A stretch of DNA of 64,000 bases from Trachythela sp. YZ-2020 (GCA_016169945.1 JADLSH010000271.1:930001-994000), one strand, 5' to 3'; shown: positions 20,468 through 31,394, counted from the first letter of the stretch. Numbers and translations are program-made. Notes: generated by a model not told the origin, from the letters alone.

Positions 20468-20486
20468 TGGCCAAGTGGCTAGGGCG
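20468..20486 (+). promoter_or_regulatory. tRNA-like A box (pol III internal promoter remnant)
   Basis: TGGCCAAGTGGCTAGGGCG fits the A-box consensus and is close to the A-box region of serine-type tRNAs. No clear B box (GGTTCGANNCC) follows at the expected spacing, so this is at most a degenerate tRNA or SINE head upstream of the third LINE's ORF. Confidence 0.3.
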
Positions 20487-20548
20487 CCCACCTACACGCT
20501 CGGGCGCCTCGTTTAACAAACTGATCCCGAACAAGTCTGGACAGTGCG

Positions 20549-21043
20549 ATGATAGGGTCAGTCGTGTACTACGTCGCTCTGTTTGCTTTTGCAATTTTGT
20601 ATGTAAAGAAACAAGCGTTTTGTACTTCAAACATAATCTATCAAGAGGAAGTATCCGAAGTAACGCAGGATTTACAAGAGACTTTTATTTACTCGTCGCT
20701 GTGGTCATATCGTCAGATAAACGGCACTGGTGTTCGAGCAACTAATACTTCAATCTGTCAGCTGCTTCTTTTACTTTGTGGTGATGTGGAAGTTTGTCCG
20801 GGGCCTGCTGCAACTACAAGGTGTGGTTTATGCGAAAAAGCACTAAGAAGAAATCTAAGTAGGATATCGTGTTCCAAATGTCTTAAATCATTTCATTTAC
20901 GATGCTTTGTAAACTCGACTGAAGGTGAGTCTGCTTGTCAATTCTGTGAAGCTTTTAATAATACACCTGGGAACGTTATACAAAATCAAGGACAAGGTCA
21001 AGGTATAACACTGACTCTCAGCGTTACAATATTCCTGAACTAA
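20549..21043 (+). CDS. LINE N-terminal region: hydrophobic start, 2A-like motif, PHD finger
   Basis: The frame starts at ATG 20549 with a hydrophobic segment (YYVALFAFAILYV). At 20780-20806 it encodes GDVEVCPGP preceded by SICQLLLLLC, the layout of 2A ribosome-skipping peptides (D-V-E-x-N-P-G-P) known in several LINEs, but Cys replaces the critical Asn. A Cys4-His-Cys3-like PHD finger follows (CGLCEKALRR...CSKCLKSFHLRCF...CQFCEAF). The frame then shifts near 21030 into the endonuclease. Confidence 0.75.
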   Translation: MIGSVVYYVALFAFAILYVKKQAFCTSNIIYQEEVSEVTQDLQETFIYSSLWSYRQINGTGVRATNTSICQLLLLLCGDVEVCPGPAATTRCGLCEKALRRNLSRISCSKCLKSFHLRCFVNSTEGESACQFCEAFNNTPGNVIQNQGQGQGITLTLSVTIFLN

Positions 21044-21680
21044 GTGAACTTCTTTCAACGAGAGGTTTAAAACTGCTGCATCAAAATATCAGAGGTTTAC
21101 TGACAAACAAGGACGCCGTTACCCAAATTCTACTTGATTTTAAGAATATTCACCTATTTACCCTCATTGAAACTCATTTACATGCTAATGACGAAGCTGA
21201 AGTAAAAATTGTTTTACATACATCGGAAAACAAAGAGAATCTGGCCAGGGAGGAGGGGTAGGGACTTCTTCTTCCGTGCCTTACCACAGAAGATATGATC
21301 TCGAACAGGATGATATTGAATGTTTATGGATTGAAATTTTGTACCCTAAAACAAAAAGTTTCCTGATTGGGACTATTTATCGTCCTCCTGATAGTTCTAA
21401 ATATCTGCCGGCAGGTTTTAATTGCAAATTTGAGTCGATGCTTTCAACCATATCATCCGAGAACAAAGAATGCTTGCTAATTGGCGATATAAATTGTAAT
21501 TACTTGGTGGATTCTGATCACAAAGAACTAAAATCCATTTTGGTTTCTTTTGGGTTGAATCAGCTTGTGAAAACTCAAGAATTACAAAAGAATCTAAAAC
21601 ACTAATTGACGTGATTTGCAGCACCGAGCCATCTAATTTAAATTCTATAAATTAAACCCTGCAGGTTTAAGCGATCACGA
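21040..21680 (+). pseudogene. LINE APE endonuclease, frameshifted
   Basis: One frame starts LKLLHQNIRGLLTNKDAVTQ and IETHLHAND (the N-terminal Asn and Glu motifs). A second frame (21276-21605) has IGTIYRPPDSSKYL and ECLLIGDINCNYLVDSD (GDxN motif). The SDH motif appears around 21670 (GLSDHELIG) in yet another frame. At least two shifts disrupt the domain. Confidence 0.8.
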
Positions 21681-21681
21681 G

Positions 21682-23850
21682 TTGATTGGCTGTACCCGAA
21701 AACTAAACAATGCTAAATTTCAACCAAGAGTCATATCGTGCAGAAACTATGCAAATTATAACCCACTATTGTTTTGTAATGACCTTATGTCTAGTGGCTT
21801 GGAGACAATTTACACCTCGACCTGTGTTAATAAGGCCTGCACTTTTCTTACGAAAGTTCTTGAGGAATGTATTGATAAACATGCTCCTTGTATTGTCAAG
21901 AAAATAAAAGGAAGACCGTGCCCATGGTTATCTCAGGTGGTTAAAAAAGAGATGAATTTGAGGGATAAATTACTCCGGAAAGCACGACGTACAAACCATG
22001 AAATTGACTGGTCTTCATACAAGCGTCAACGAAATAAAGTGACAGGTCTAGTAAAGAAGTCTAAAAATAACTATCATCGTGATCTCTTAAATGACAGTGC
22101 TGGTTCTGCCGATAAGTATTGGTCTACAATTAAAAAACTGTATCCAACCAAGGTGACGTCTGAGATTGGTTCGGCTTTTCAAATTAATGAATCAATAATA
22201 ACTGACGAAAGCTTCATCGCAAACAAGTTTTGCAATTATTTTAGCAATTATGTATTGCAACTACACTGAAGATGAAATCTATTAAACTTCGTGACTTTAT
22301 CTGGGGTAGACCTGGAGCAGAAGATAATGCAAAAGATAATTTCGGTTTTAGAGCTGTAAATGAAGCTGAAGTTCTGAAGGAGCTGAAGAGACTAAAGAGG
22401 AAAAAGGCAACTGGTTTAGACAACCTTCCTCCAGGTCTCCTAAAGGATGCTGCTCCAGTTATATCTAAGCCTTTAACTTTCATCATAAACTTATCTCTTA
22501 ATGCTGGCATTTTTCCTACCGAGTGGAAGTGGCTAAAGTTCTACCACTTTTCAAATCTGGCTCTACTTCCGAGATTGATAACTATAGACCCATTTCGATA
22601 CTCCCAACATTATCCAAAATTCTAGAAAAGATGGTATACAAGCAGTTTGTATCACATCTCGAAAATCAAAATTTGTTATTTGATTATCAGTTTGGCTTTC
22701 GAGGTAACCGATCTACGGAACTAGCAGTAACATACTTTTTAGATCAAATCAGGAAAGAAGCGGACAGTGGCAAACTAACAGGAGCAGTATTTGACACCGT
22801 CAGTCATTCTAGTCTATTGAGTAAATTGCCCCTGTACGGAGTGCACCACACGGAATTAGATTGGTTTACAGATTATTTGTTTCTTCGAAAGCAAATTGTG
22901 CAGTACAAAGGTACAATTTCTGAACCCCATCCTGTATTTGTTGGTGTCCCACAAAGTAGTATAATTGGTCCACTACTATTCCTCCTTCATTTTAACGATG
23001 TCCACAAAGCTTTAACAACATGCAAGATTATCACTTATGCAGATGATACGATGGTGTTTACATCATGAAATGATTTCGATGTTATCCAAAAAAAATTAAA
23101 TGAGGATATGGACAGTTTATCCAGCTGGTTCTGCGATAATGAGATAATTATCATTCTAAAAAAGGCAAAACTAAGGTGATGCTTTTTGGAACTGCCAAAA
23201 GACTAAATCTCCTCAACGGTTCCCAGCTCGACATTACTGTAAATGGAACTGCAATTAACGTAACGACAAGCTACAAGTATTTAGGAGTTCATTTGGATCC
23301 TACACTGAATCTTGCTACTCACTTTGATAAAGTTTACAAGAAAGCTGCTGGAAGAGTCAATTTGCTACGGATAATTCGTCCTTCCGTTGACATGGATAGT
23401 GCTGAAAGGATATACAGGACTATGATATTACCAGTTTTTACATATTGTGGATCAGTAGGTCTTGGTTGGTCTGAAAACAGGAAACGAGCGATCAAAAATA
23501 TAGAACGTCGAAGTCCCAAAATAATAGCCTCGGGAGAGTCATCACAAAATATAGACCTCCGCATTCCATCAGTGGATAGTCTGATTAAACGAAAAATATG
23601 TTCATTTGTTTTTGATTGCTTAAACGATCAAGTGTGTACCCATTTTAAAAATTACTTTTTACGATGTAACCATGGGGTGAACACAAGGAATAACAATTCA
23701 GCTGTCCAACTTCCAAAAGTTAAATTGGAGTTTGGTCGCCGAAGCTTCAGCTTCTTGGGCGCTACAGTTTTTAATAGTCTACCAACTGAAACGAGAAACT
23801 TGAAATCCAAGATTTTGTTTAAAAAATCTCTCGAAGGACAATTTTTATAG
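21682..23850 (+). pseudogene. LINE reverse transcriptase, frameshifted
   Basis: Frames 21682-22269, 22272-22625, 22523-23068 and 23176-23850 together cover the RT. Visible blocks are KKATGLDNLPPGLLKDAAP, NYRPISILPTLSKILEKMVY, GAVFDTVSHSSLLSKL (a block A that has lost residues relative to the usual D-x-S-K-A-F-D), GVPQSSIIGPLLFLLHFND, and the catalytic ITYADDTMVF. A stop follows at 23066-23068. The C-terminus has SYKYLGVHLDPTLNLATHF and FSFLGATVFNSLPTETR. Confidence 0.85.
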
Positions 23851-24039
23851 TTGCCTATTTTAACATTTGTACATTTATATATTTATATAATGTATCTTTT
23901 AAATAAGGATAGTTCATGTAATATACATATTTTATATAGTTTTTAGTTTTACAGGACCTCATTGATAAGAGTGCATCTAGCACTGACGAGTTTAATCCTG
24001 TGTAAATATTCGTAATTATTATTATTATTTTTATTTTAG

Positions 24040-24240
24040 GGCTTGTTTATATGATCCCGGATAGACGGGACGGGACAGTTGCCGAGATCCCGCTTGTAGT
24101 ATAAACTCTATTGAGTGTTTATATGATCCTGCTTCTATCCCGCCTAGACGGGATCCCGGCGTCTGTTGCCGGGATCCGGCCTAGCCGGGACGAAAAATTC
24201 CCCTATGAACACTCTATCCCGGCCAGGCGGGATGAACCTT
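24040..24240. mobile_element. Palindrome-rich GGGATCC MITE
   Basis: About 200 bp are built of repeated CCCGGGAT/ATCCCG palindromes (GATCCCGGATAGACGGGA, ATCCCGCCTAGACGGGAT, CCCGGCCAGGCGGGAT) interleaved with GAGTGTT(T/C)AT(A)T. It is GC-rich against AT-rich flanks and directly follows the LINE tail. Exact ends and target duplication were not resolved. Confidence 0.6.
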
Positions 24241-25135
24241 TCTTCTGAGCACGCGTAAATCCCTTTTCTGCAAAGCAATATGACGCCAAGCACTTAACTG
24301 GCTTCATCCTGGCAATGTTACGCATGCTTGCACTTAGAATAGCACGCTTATCTACGCAGCTGATGAGGAATAAGATATTGCAATAATTTTGTGTATCACA
24401 GGTTCGGTTGACTGTATTCGTCGTTTTTCCCCATCTCCCTTCCCAAAATAGACCTTTCACTGCTTCGCTCCTCGGCTCACGGGCTCGCATTTCCCAAAAC
24501 TCTCTGCCTGTGAGCCAAAGGGAGCAGGAGTGCAGTTGGAAAGATTACTAAAGAATAAAACGCATATAAAAGTAAAAAGCCTCCTCGGTTCACGAAATTT
24601 CTCTTATATAAAAGCGTCGCTGACTAGTGAATGAGTGAAGGATAGTTAGTTCATGGGCGCAATATGTGCTTTCATCTTGCAAAATCGAGTGGCAAATGTT
24701 GTTTTCTTCTTTTGATTTTGACTTATATTCAATATATTCGAGAGCTACGGACAGCCAATAAATACTGCCGGAAGGGTTAGACCGATTTAAAGTCTAAAAC
24801 GTCTTAAGTTGAAACCAACTTAATCCTGCCATTTACTCAGTTCACGTGGTTTAACAACCGTGCAGCTAGACATATTTTTGCCTAGTTTCGCACTTTTGCT
24901 GAAGATGAAAAAGTCGTAATATTTTATTAAGTTTGTAATATTTTACTGTTACCTTGTTAAAAACATGCATGTATCATTAAACGATTTTACTCAATAGTTA
25001 ATAAATGTTTTATAAACTCTTTAGTGAACAGTATCTGAAAATATTTTGAAAAATTTGCTTTATCACTGTCGGCAGGATTTTTTGTCAACGCGATATTTGT
25101 ATCATATTAAATTCGTCCTCGCTGTTACTGTTACT
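24241..25135. other. Non-coding sequence, no gene seen
   Basis: Contains the second copy of the 57-bp tract (24481-24538). Otherwise AT-rich with only short frames. Confidence 0.4.
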
Positions 25136-25297
25136 TTGCCACATTAAACTAAGGGTGTATTCAAAGGGTCCACTTCTTTTCGTTTTGTTTATCAACGATT
25201 TTAAATCGACTATTAAGCTTTTTGCGGACGATGTAAAGCTTGTTGGTGATGCAAACGATGCTGAAGTAATAAAGCAAGATTTGGAGTGTGTATCAAA
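25136..25297 (+). pseudogene. LINE reverse-transcriptase fragment, 5' half (FADD box)
   Basis: Translation gives SKGPLLFVLFINDFKSTIKL then FADDVKLVGDANDAEVIKQD and LECVSN, with the catalytic FADD box. The frame stops matching exactly at the 11-bp TGTGTATCAAA (25287-25297) and resumes at its second copy at 29209-29219. The rest of the gene is displaced 3.9 kb downstream by an insertion. Confidence 0.88.
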
Positions 25298-25474
25298 CAT
25301 CCTCATACCCAGGCTTTTCCTCTTGTGGAGGTAAACCCTGGATGGAGCTGGTCACGTGTCTCTTTAAATTTTTATTGCCTAAGGAAGTGAGGAGAAGTGA
25401 GGAGAAGTATCATATTACATGCTTCCACTTGAAAATTATACACTTTAATTGCAAGGAGTGGGATATTATTATGT

Positions 25475-27555
25475 TAGTCTAGGACCTGTATAGAGTTTGT
25501 ATGCGTTTCATTTAGCACAGGCAATCTCAACTGTTTTAGGGTAAAATGACCATGGCGGTCAACATGGCATATGTGCGAAAACCTGAATCCGGGACGAAAG
25601 TCCTGAAAATAACCCCGCCCTAAAACAGCAGTGCCGACATAGCTCTAACTTCCGAAAAGCAGAAGCAACAGCCTTTCTGAAGTGCTTATAGTGTTTAGAA
25701 GGTTGCTATTAGGGGTAGTTATTGGAAGGAAAAATTTGTCTAAGTATAATATTTTACAAGAAAATGACCATGCACCACCCCAGGTCAACTGCTAATTATC
25801 CATGAAATAACTAATATACCTGACAGAGATTAAATTTTCTTATTTCCTAACAATTTTTATCATGGGATGAAAACTATGCTTAATTTAATATAATTATCGT
25901 AGATTTCATAAGGATTGACATTGTTTTGTTTAAATATAATACATTTTATTTCACTTTCACCAAAACACGATTTCAGCCATATTTTGCCGTCTTGTTTGCT
26001 TTTTATCGCCGAGTCTCGCAAGTATCATCCAATTGTTGTACTTTTACATAATGATAGAGGGCTAAAGAAGATTTCAACCAAGTTTCGTCAAGTTTTGAAG
26101 CAGTGCAGTGTATTTTATTATCGATATTGTGTCCTTCGATATTTCGTCAAATAGCGGCCATTGCAATGCCTCGCCGCTTGTCTTCCAGATAAATGCCACT
26201 TCTTCGTCTTCATATATATTTAGATTACAGTATCCAAGAGTACTTCATTGTAGAATAGTCCCAATCGAAAAACTAGAGTAGTATACTCCCACTTGAAAGG
26301 AAAAAACCTCCCATAACAAATTTAGGATCAGAATCAAAGACACAAGTTTAAAAATAATTTGAAAGTCACGCGCAATCTTCGCGAAAACTCCTCGTGGCTG
26401 CTTGACAGGGGGGGGAAATATTTTCACGAAACGCTGGTTCGCCACCACAGACCCAGTAAATATATTATATTTATTGTATTTTTATGATTTAGGATAAAAA
26501 CAATAGAAAATACGCAAATATTTATTGTTTTTTTCATAAATCATAAAAATATAATATATTTACTGGGTTCTGTGGTGGCGAACAGCGTTTCGTGAAAATA
26601 TTTACCCCCCCCCTGTCAAGTAGCCCACGAGGAGTTTTCGCGAAGATTGCGCGTGACTTTCAAATAATTTTTAAACTTGTGTCTTTGATTCTGATCCTAA
26701 ATTTGTTATGGGAGGTTTTTTCCTTTCAAGTGGGAGTATACTACTCTAGTTTTTCTATTGGGACTATTCTACAATGAAGTACTCTTGGATACTGTAATCT
26801 AAATACATATGAAGACGAAGAAGTGGCATTTATCTGGAAGACAAGCGGCGAGGCATTGCAATGGCCGCTATTTGACGAAATATCGAAGGACACAATATCG
26901 AAGATAAAATACACTGCACTGCTTCAACACTTGACGAAACTTGGTTGAAATATTCTTTAGCCATCTATCATTATGTAAAAGTGCAACAATTGGATGATAC
27001 TTGCGAGACTCGGCGATAAAAAGCAAACAAGACGGCAGAAATATGGCTGAAATCGTGTTTTGGTGGGGGGTAAGTGAAATAAAATGTATTATATTTAAAC
27101 AAAACAATGTCAATCCTTATGAAATCTACAATAATTATATTAAATTAAGCATAGTTTTTCATCCCATGATAAAAATTCTTAGGAAATAAGAAAATTTAAT
27201 CTCTGCCAGGTATATTAGTTATTTCATGGATAATTACCAGTTGACCTGGGGTTGTGCATGGTAATTTTCTTGTAAAATATAATACTTAGACAAATTTTTC
27301 CTTCCAATAACTACCCCTAATAGCAACCTTCTAAACACTATAAGCACTTCAGAAAGGCTGTCGCTTCTGCTTTTCGGAAGTTAGAGCTATGTCGGCACTG
27401 CTGTTTCAGGGCGGGGTCATTTTCAGGACTTTCGTCCCGGATTCAGGTTTTCGCACATATGCCATGTTGACCGCCATGGTCATTTTACCCTAAAACAGTT
27501 GAGATTGCCTGTGCTAAATGAAACGCATACAAACTCCTATACAGGTGCTAGACTA
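25475..27555. repeat. 2.1 kb near-perfect palindrome (fold-back element)
   Basis: Arms of about 1.02 kb (25475-26490 and 26540-27555) are reverse complements with few differences and a centre of about 50 bp near 26500-26530. Outer ends read TAGTCTAGGACCTGTATA and its near complement TATACAGGTGCTAGACTA. G- and C-runs (26407-26415, 26605-26613) mirror each other. Only short frames occur and none resembles a transposase. Target duplication is uncertain (TGT on both sides). Confidence 0.92.
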
Positions 27556-29140
27556 TGTATAATATATCTCGAGAATCATATATAGTTCAAAACACTTGCA
27601 AAATTTGGTTTTTGTTTGCTTTTAAGTTTTAAGAACGTAGTAAACAGTTTTATCAACAGACAAGTCAAGTAACCAACCAAAATTGTATGCTTTTGAGCTG
27701 TTGTCTCTCGAGCACGGTTTCATATGTCTCGCCTCTGGATCTAGTCTATATTATTAAATCAATCGTCACTACAAATATAGAAACCTATATTTATAATATT
27801 TTTGTAATATGCCATTGGATCAATGGATTGGCTTTTACCAAACACTAGCTATAAAGCTCAGAGCTATAAACATGCGGAGATTGATGTCCACTCTAAAATC
27901 TGTTGAAGCATTTTACAGTTTAGAAGGTAGTAAGATACAAAAATTGTCAGGGAAATGTGGTAAATTATGATTTATGTTATTCGAGAACTTCCTTCTTGTT
28001 GCCGATTCTATAAACATGTACAAGCCTGAAGCCTGAGTGAAGGCAAAAGCCTCGTCCGCAGCTGGGGGAAAATACAAATTACGATATAGTATTGTATTGT
28101 AAATATAGGCTATATGCAAAGGAATGATAGCGCATCAGGTTTACAAAATATTTTTTCATACATAATTCATAAAAACTGATGCGTAGCCTTTCCACAGATA
28201 TATATAATTATACATGTAAAATTTAGTCCTTCAGAGTTAGAGTTCCCATTGAATCAGCTGTAGAGTGTATAGTACAGCAAAATAAAAACATAGTTGTACA
28301 CTAAATTTGGTCTATACTATAGGATAAAGACTTTAAAATAAGTCGGTTTATTGGACACTGATCAGATGTCTCACAGTCACAGACCATATGCACAGACACA
28401 ATAGCATAGTGAATAGTGATATGAATACTTTCAGCAAATACTAAATAACTGTATTCTAAATCCCTTTTGTATATTATATTAGATCAAGCTAGAAAGACGA
28501 TGAAAACTATTTAGGATTTAAAATGTGGTGTATACTAACACATATGAAGTATTAATTACATCACTGTTTTATCGTTAATATTCAAGTTGTACCGCACGCA
28601 CGGAAGAGTCTTTGAATTTGCCTTTATCGGATAATTTTACCGTACTGAACGAGATTTAACCTCTGGATAGCATTGTTTACACACAGTAGGATCTCGATAT
28701 TTTATAGCAATTCCATATGTCAGCATTAAAAAAATCCATTTTTTGTGCAGTTTGAATACCAGACAGGATAAGGTTCAACACTGTTAACAATCATATCAGT
28801 CAGTCTATAGAAGATATGTTTTATTGATTGTGTTTTATATTAAAATACCGTGCGACGCGTGCTTTCCTTGGCTTGACAAGCATTGTTGTGTATTGAAATC
28901 TGATCCAACTTATCGCTACTTATCGCTTGAAATGTAACTCAACACTCCAGGATACAGTAGGAAGTGACGTGATGATGAATGCGACTATTTTATAACAACA
29001 GTTTTGTCACAATTTCTTGTTGCAAATTTTCAATTCATCGCCCCAAAATACTTTTTCCAAACGCAACAATATCACAGAAGACAACACGCTCCTGTACCAC
29101 CCCTCCCTAAGTGTAGTCTCAATTTATCACGCGAAATCCG
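27556..29140. other. Non-coding remainder of the TIR element
   Basis: About 1.6 kb between the palindrome and the right TIR. It is AT-rich with no recognisable coding sequence. Confidence 0.45.
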
Positions 29141-29208
29141 GGTGACACGTGACCAGCTCCATATACAGGGTATTATCTCCCCAAGAGATAAGAGCCTGTG
29201 AAAGAGGT

Positions 29209-29930
29209 TGTGTATCAAATTTGGAATCCGACTAGTGTATGAAGTTTAACCCTAAGAAATGTACTGTTGTTCACCTTGGCAAAAATAACGGTAGGCAGAG
29301 TTATTTCGATAGTGATAACGAACTTAAGGTAGTTGGGGAAGAACAAGATTTAGGTGTGGTGCTATCGGAAACTCTTTCTTGGTCTAATAACATTGAGAAA
29401 AACATTGGGAAAGCCAAACAGATGACTTCAAGGATGGACGAATATTGCCTATTTACAAATCGCTGATAAGACAACATCTTGAATATTTTGTTCAGGTGTG
29501 GCCCCCCCGCCCTAGATATGGTAATTGGCAAAGTATGATGGACATTGAGAACTTACTGCCAACGCAAATTTACGAAGTTAATTAGGGGGCTGGAGTATGT
29601 GTCATACAAAGACAGACTGATGAAATTGGGACTTACATCATTATTTGAGCGAAGAACAAGGGCGACCTCATCGAGATGTTTAAAATTGAAAACAATATTG
29701 TTTCTTATGGACAACATATGTTTATAAGTGGCAATTCTGGTAGACGGGACTTGTTAATGCACGGGTCTAACACAACGTTGTACCAGGAATTATTTAAGTG
29801 TAGATCGCTTAAAAATTGGAATAGACTACCTATAGAAGTTAGGGCTACTGTTTCAGTCACAAACTTTAAAATACTACTGGAACAGCACAAACAAGATTCA
29901 ATTAGGCAGGGTATTAATAATAGCTTTTGA
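29209..29930 (+). pseudogene. LINE reverse-transcriptase fragment, 3' half
   Basis: Continues 25136-25297 after the insertion. Frame one has a stop, then CMKFNPKKCTVVHLGKNN and EEQDLGVVLSETLSWSNNIE. A shift leads to LPIYKSLIRQHLEYFVQVWP. A further shift gives EMFKIENNIVSYGQHMF and FKCRSLKNWNRLPIEVRATV, ending at 29930. These are the thumb and C-terminal parts of a CR1-like RT. At least three shifts and one stop show it was decaying. Confidence 0.86.
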
Positions 29931-30313
29931 GAACTTTCGGAGAAGATTTTTAAACGATTATGACTGTTTTTAAAATTTATATATTGTATACAGGTTTATA
30001 TTGTATATATAGGTTTATACTGTAAATTTTATTGCATGTTTGAGATATCTGTATGAATTGAGATGTTTAAAGTAGCATAATTATTAAACTTAAATCTTTC
30101 ACACTAGTATAAATTAATTAAAAAAACAGGGCCAATCTTTGTTTTGTTTTGAACGTAGAATTTGCGTGGTTTCGTCCACGTACTTGCCACGCGTTTTTGA
30201 CTTTGGTTTTGCGATAATTTCGCGTATTACTGTAGGAAGCCTCCTTAAGGCGAGTAAAGAAAAGCTCGATTAATTTCAGTTGCGATTTAATGCGAGTACG
30301 ACCCTGTTAGAGG
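29931..30313. other. Non-coding gap
   Basis: AT-rich, with short TATATTGTATA repeats around 29980-30010, probably the 3' UTR of the LINE fragment. No gene is seen. Confidence 0.4.
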
Positions 30314-30319
30314 TTTATT
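30314..30319 (-). terminator. AATAAA poly(A) signal candidate
   Basis: Minus-strand AATAAA lies about 210 bp downstream of the stop codon of the secreted cysteine-rich gene. It is the nearest canonical hexamer on that strand that I noticed. Confidence 0.4.
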
Positions 30320-30529
30320 ATTAAAACGCAACATTGATTAGTACGTTTACAAACTTAAAATTTCAAAAGCTACATTTTACTTAAGCTATAAATAATATTG
30401 AATGTTATAATGGTGATATATACTTGTTGCATGCAAATGCTAAGGATTTCTAACTTGATGATTTTCCTTAAATCAAAACTACTGTGAAAATAATGTCAAT
30501 GAATTCTTAGTTAACTGTTTAATTTGTTT

Positions 30530-30976
30530 TTAAAGTTCGTCCTTATTTTCCTTTTTGGAAATTTCTTTTACAATGCGTGCAATTTCCACAATATCGACTT
30601 GAAAATTATTCTTGTGATAATCATTCAACATGAATTTGGCATCATTTAGAACTTTCTTATTATCAAGACCTGCTGAATAACATTTCTTACATGTAGCATA
30701 CAACGGACCAAGGCACGCAACACATGCCGGATCTGCAGGGTCAACACACGCAGTTGCACATGCTGCTACAACTCCTGCACATTCGAGCCATTCTGCTGTG
30801 TCACAATGAGTGTTCTCGCATGCTTCGTTGCATCCACCATCACAATTACAGCAAAATATGTTGCATTTGCCATTTCCACAACACAAGAAATCTGGTCTTC
30901 TCTTGCAGCAAACCGCTTCGAGACAGGCTACAAACCCCATTGCCATAACCAGTGCAAAGAAAAATTGAACATTCAT
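30530..30976 (-). CDS. Secreted cysteine-rich protein ending in KDEL
   Basis: An intact single-exon frame of 148 codons with a strong ATG context (AACCACCATGA). Residues 1-21 (MNVQFFFALVMAMGFVACLE) form a typical signal peptide. Residues 22-95 contain more than twenty cysteines, with CCNCDGGCNEAC and CAGVVAACATACVDPADPAC segments. The C-terminal 50 residues are charged and helical (DIVEIARIVKEISKKENKDE) and end in KDEL, the ER-retrieval signal. The protein is therefore predicted to be soluble, disulfide-rich and retained in the ER lumen. No family was recognised. It is the only intact, non-transposon frame of this quality here, with a TATA-like site upstream and a poly(A) hexamer downstream. 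Confidence 0.82.
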   Translation of the reverse strand: MNVQFFFALVMAMGFVACLEAVCCKRRPDFLCCGNGKCNIFCCNCDGGCNEACENTHCDTAEWLECAGVVAACATACVDPADPACVACLGPLYATCKKCYSAGLDNKKVLNDAKFMLNDYHKNNFQVDIVEIARIVKEISKKENKDEL

Positions 30977-31040
30977 GGTGGTTACTTGGTTGATTTGTCT
31001 GAAACAGAATTGTCAAAAAACAAGAAGAGCTCAATAAACA

Positions 31041-31048
31041 TACTTATA
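31041..31048 (-). promoter_or_regulatory. TATA-like box for the cysteine-rich gene
   Basis: TATAAGTA on the minus strand is 65-72 bp upstream of the ATG at 30976. That would place transcription start about 35-40 bp before the ATG and leave no need for an upstream intron. A TTTCAG at 31001-31006 could instead be an acceptor from an unseen upstream exon. Confidence 0.4.
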
Positions 31049-31059
31049 TCGACATTGGT

Positions 31060-31394
31060 TATTAAACTGATGCAATAAACTTTGTTCTGAAATCAAACTT
31101 TTAATCATAAGTTCAATTTCAGACCAAAATTGCGCGAGGCAATGCTTAATTTCTACTTAATAAGTTAGATTAATACATTCAGAAATTTAAACTGGATAAA
31201 TTGATCATTTTGTGCGATTATTATATGCGTTCAAACATTTATACAACGTCAATTTGTCGTAGTTCAATTAACCTTGTTTTCCTTGTTGATGCCGTTCCAA
31301 AAATACTTGCTTTTATCGCAAATTCTCAAAATGTTTGATTAAAAATTTTGTTAAAACGTTCTTGGATATTTTTTTTGTTTTTGTTATCCTATAT
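31060..31394. other. Non-coding gap
   Basis: AT-rich sequence upstream of the cysteine-rich gene. No coding frame or repeat was noticed. Confidence 0.35.

Larger units (their letters stand above)
20404..24030 (+). mobile_element. Frameshifted CR1/L2-like LINE with 2A-like motif and PHD finger
   Basis: A near complete single-ORF-type LINE: N-terminal PHD region, APE endonuclease, reverse transcriptase, and a 3' UTR ending CGAGTTTAATCCTGTG followed by an ATT-rich tail (24010-24035). It has multiple frameshifts. Its flanks carry a 57-bp direct repeat (20328-20384 and 24481-24538). Confidence 0.87.
25298..29208. mobile_element. 3.9 kb TIR DNA element with 11-bp target duplication
   Basis: TGTGTATCAAA at 25287-25297 and 29209-29219 flanks the insertion, and removal of the insert plus one copy restores the LINE frame. 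The ends are imperfect inverted repeats of about 60 bp sharing ATGGAGCTGGTCACGTGTC (about 25342-25360 and, reverse complemented, 29141-29163). A 9-11 bp duplication suggests a Mutator-like element, but no transposase is visible. A 2.1 kb palindrome (25475-27555) is nested inside. Confidence 0.85.

Noticed and set aside
25915..27113. Mirrored frames of about 80 codons in the 2.1 kb palindrome
   Set aside because: They are not of equal length, show frame-changing differences between the arms and have no family features.
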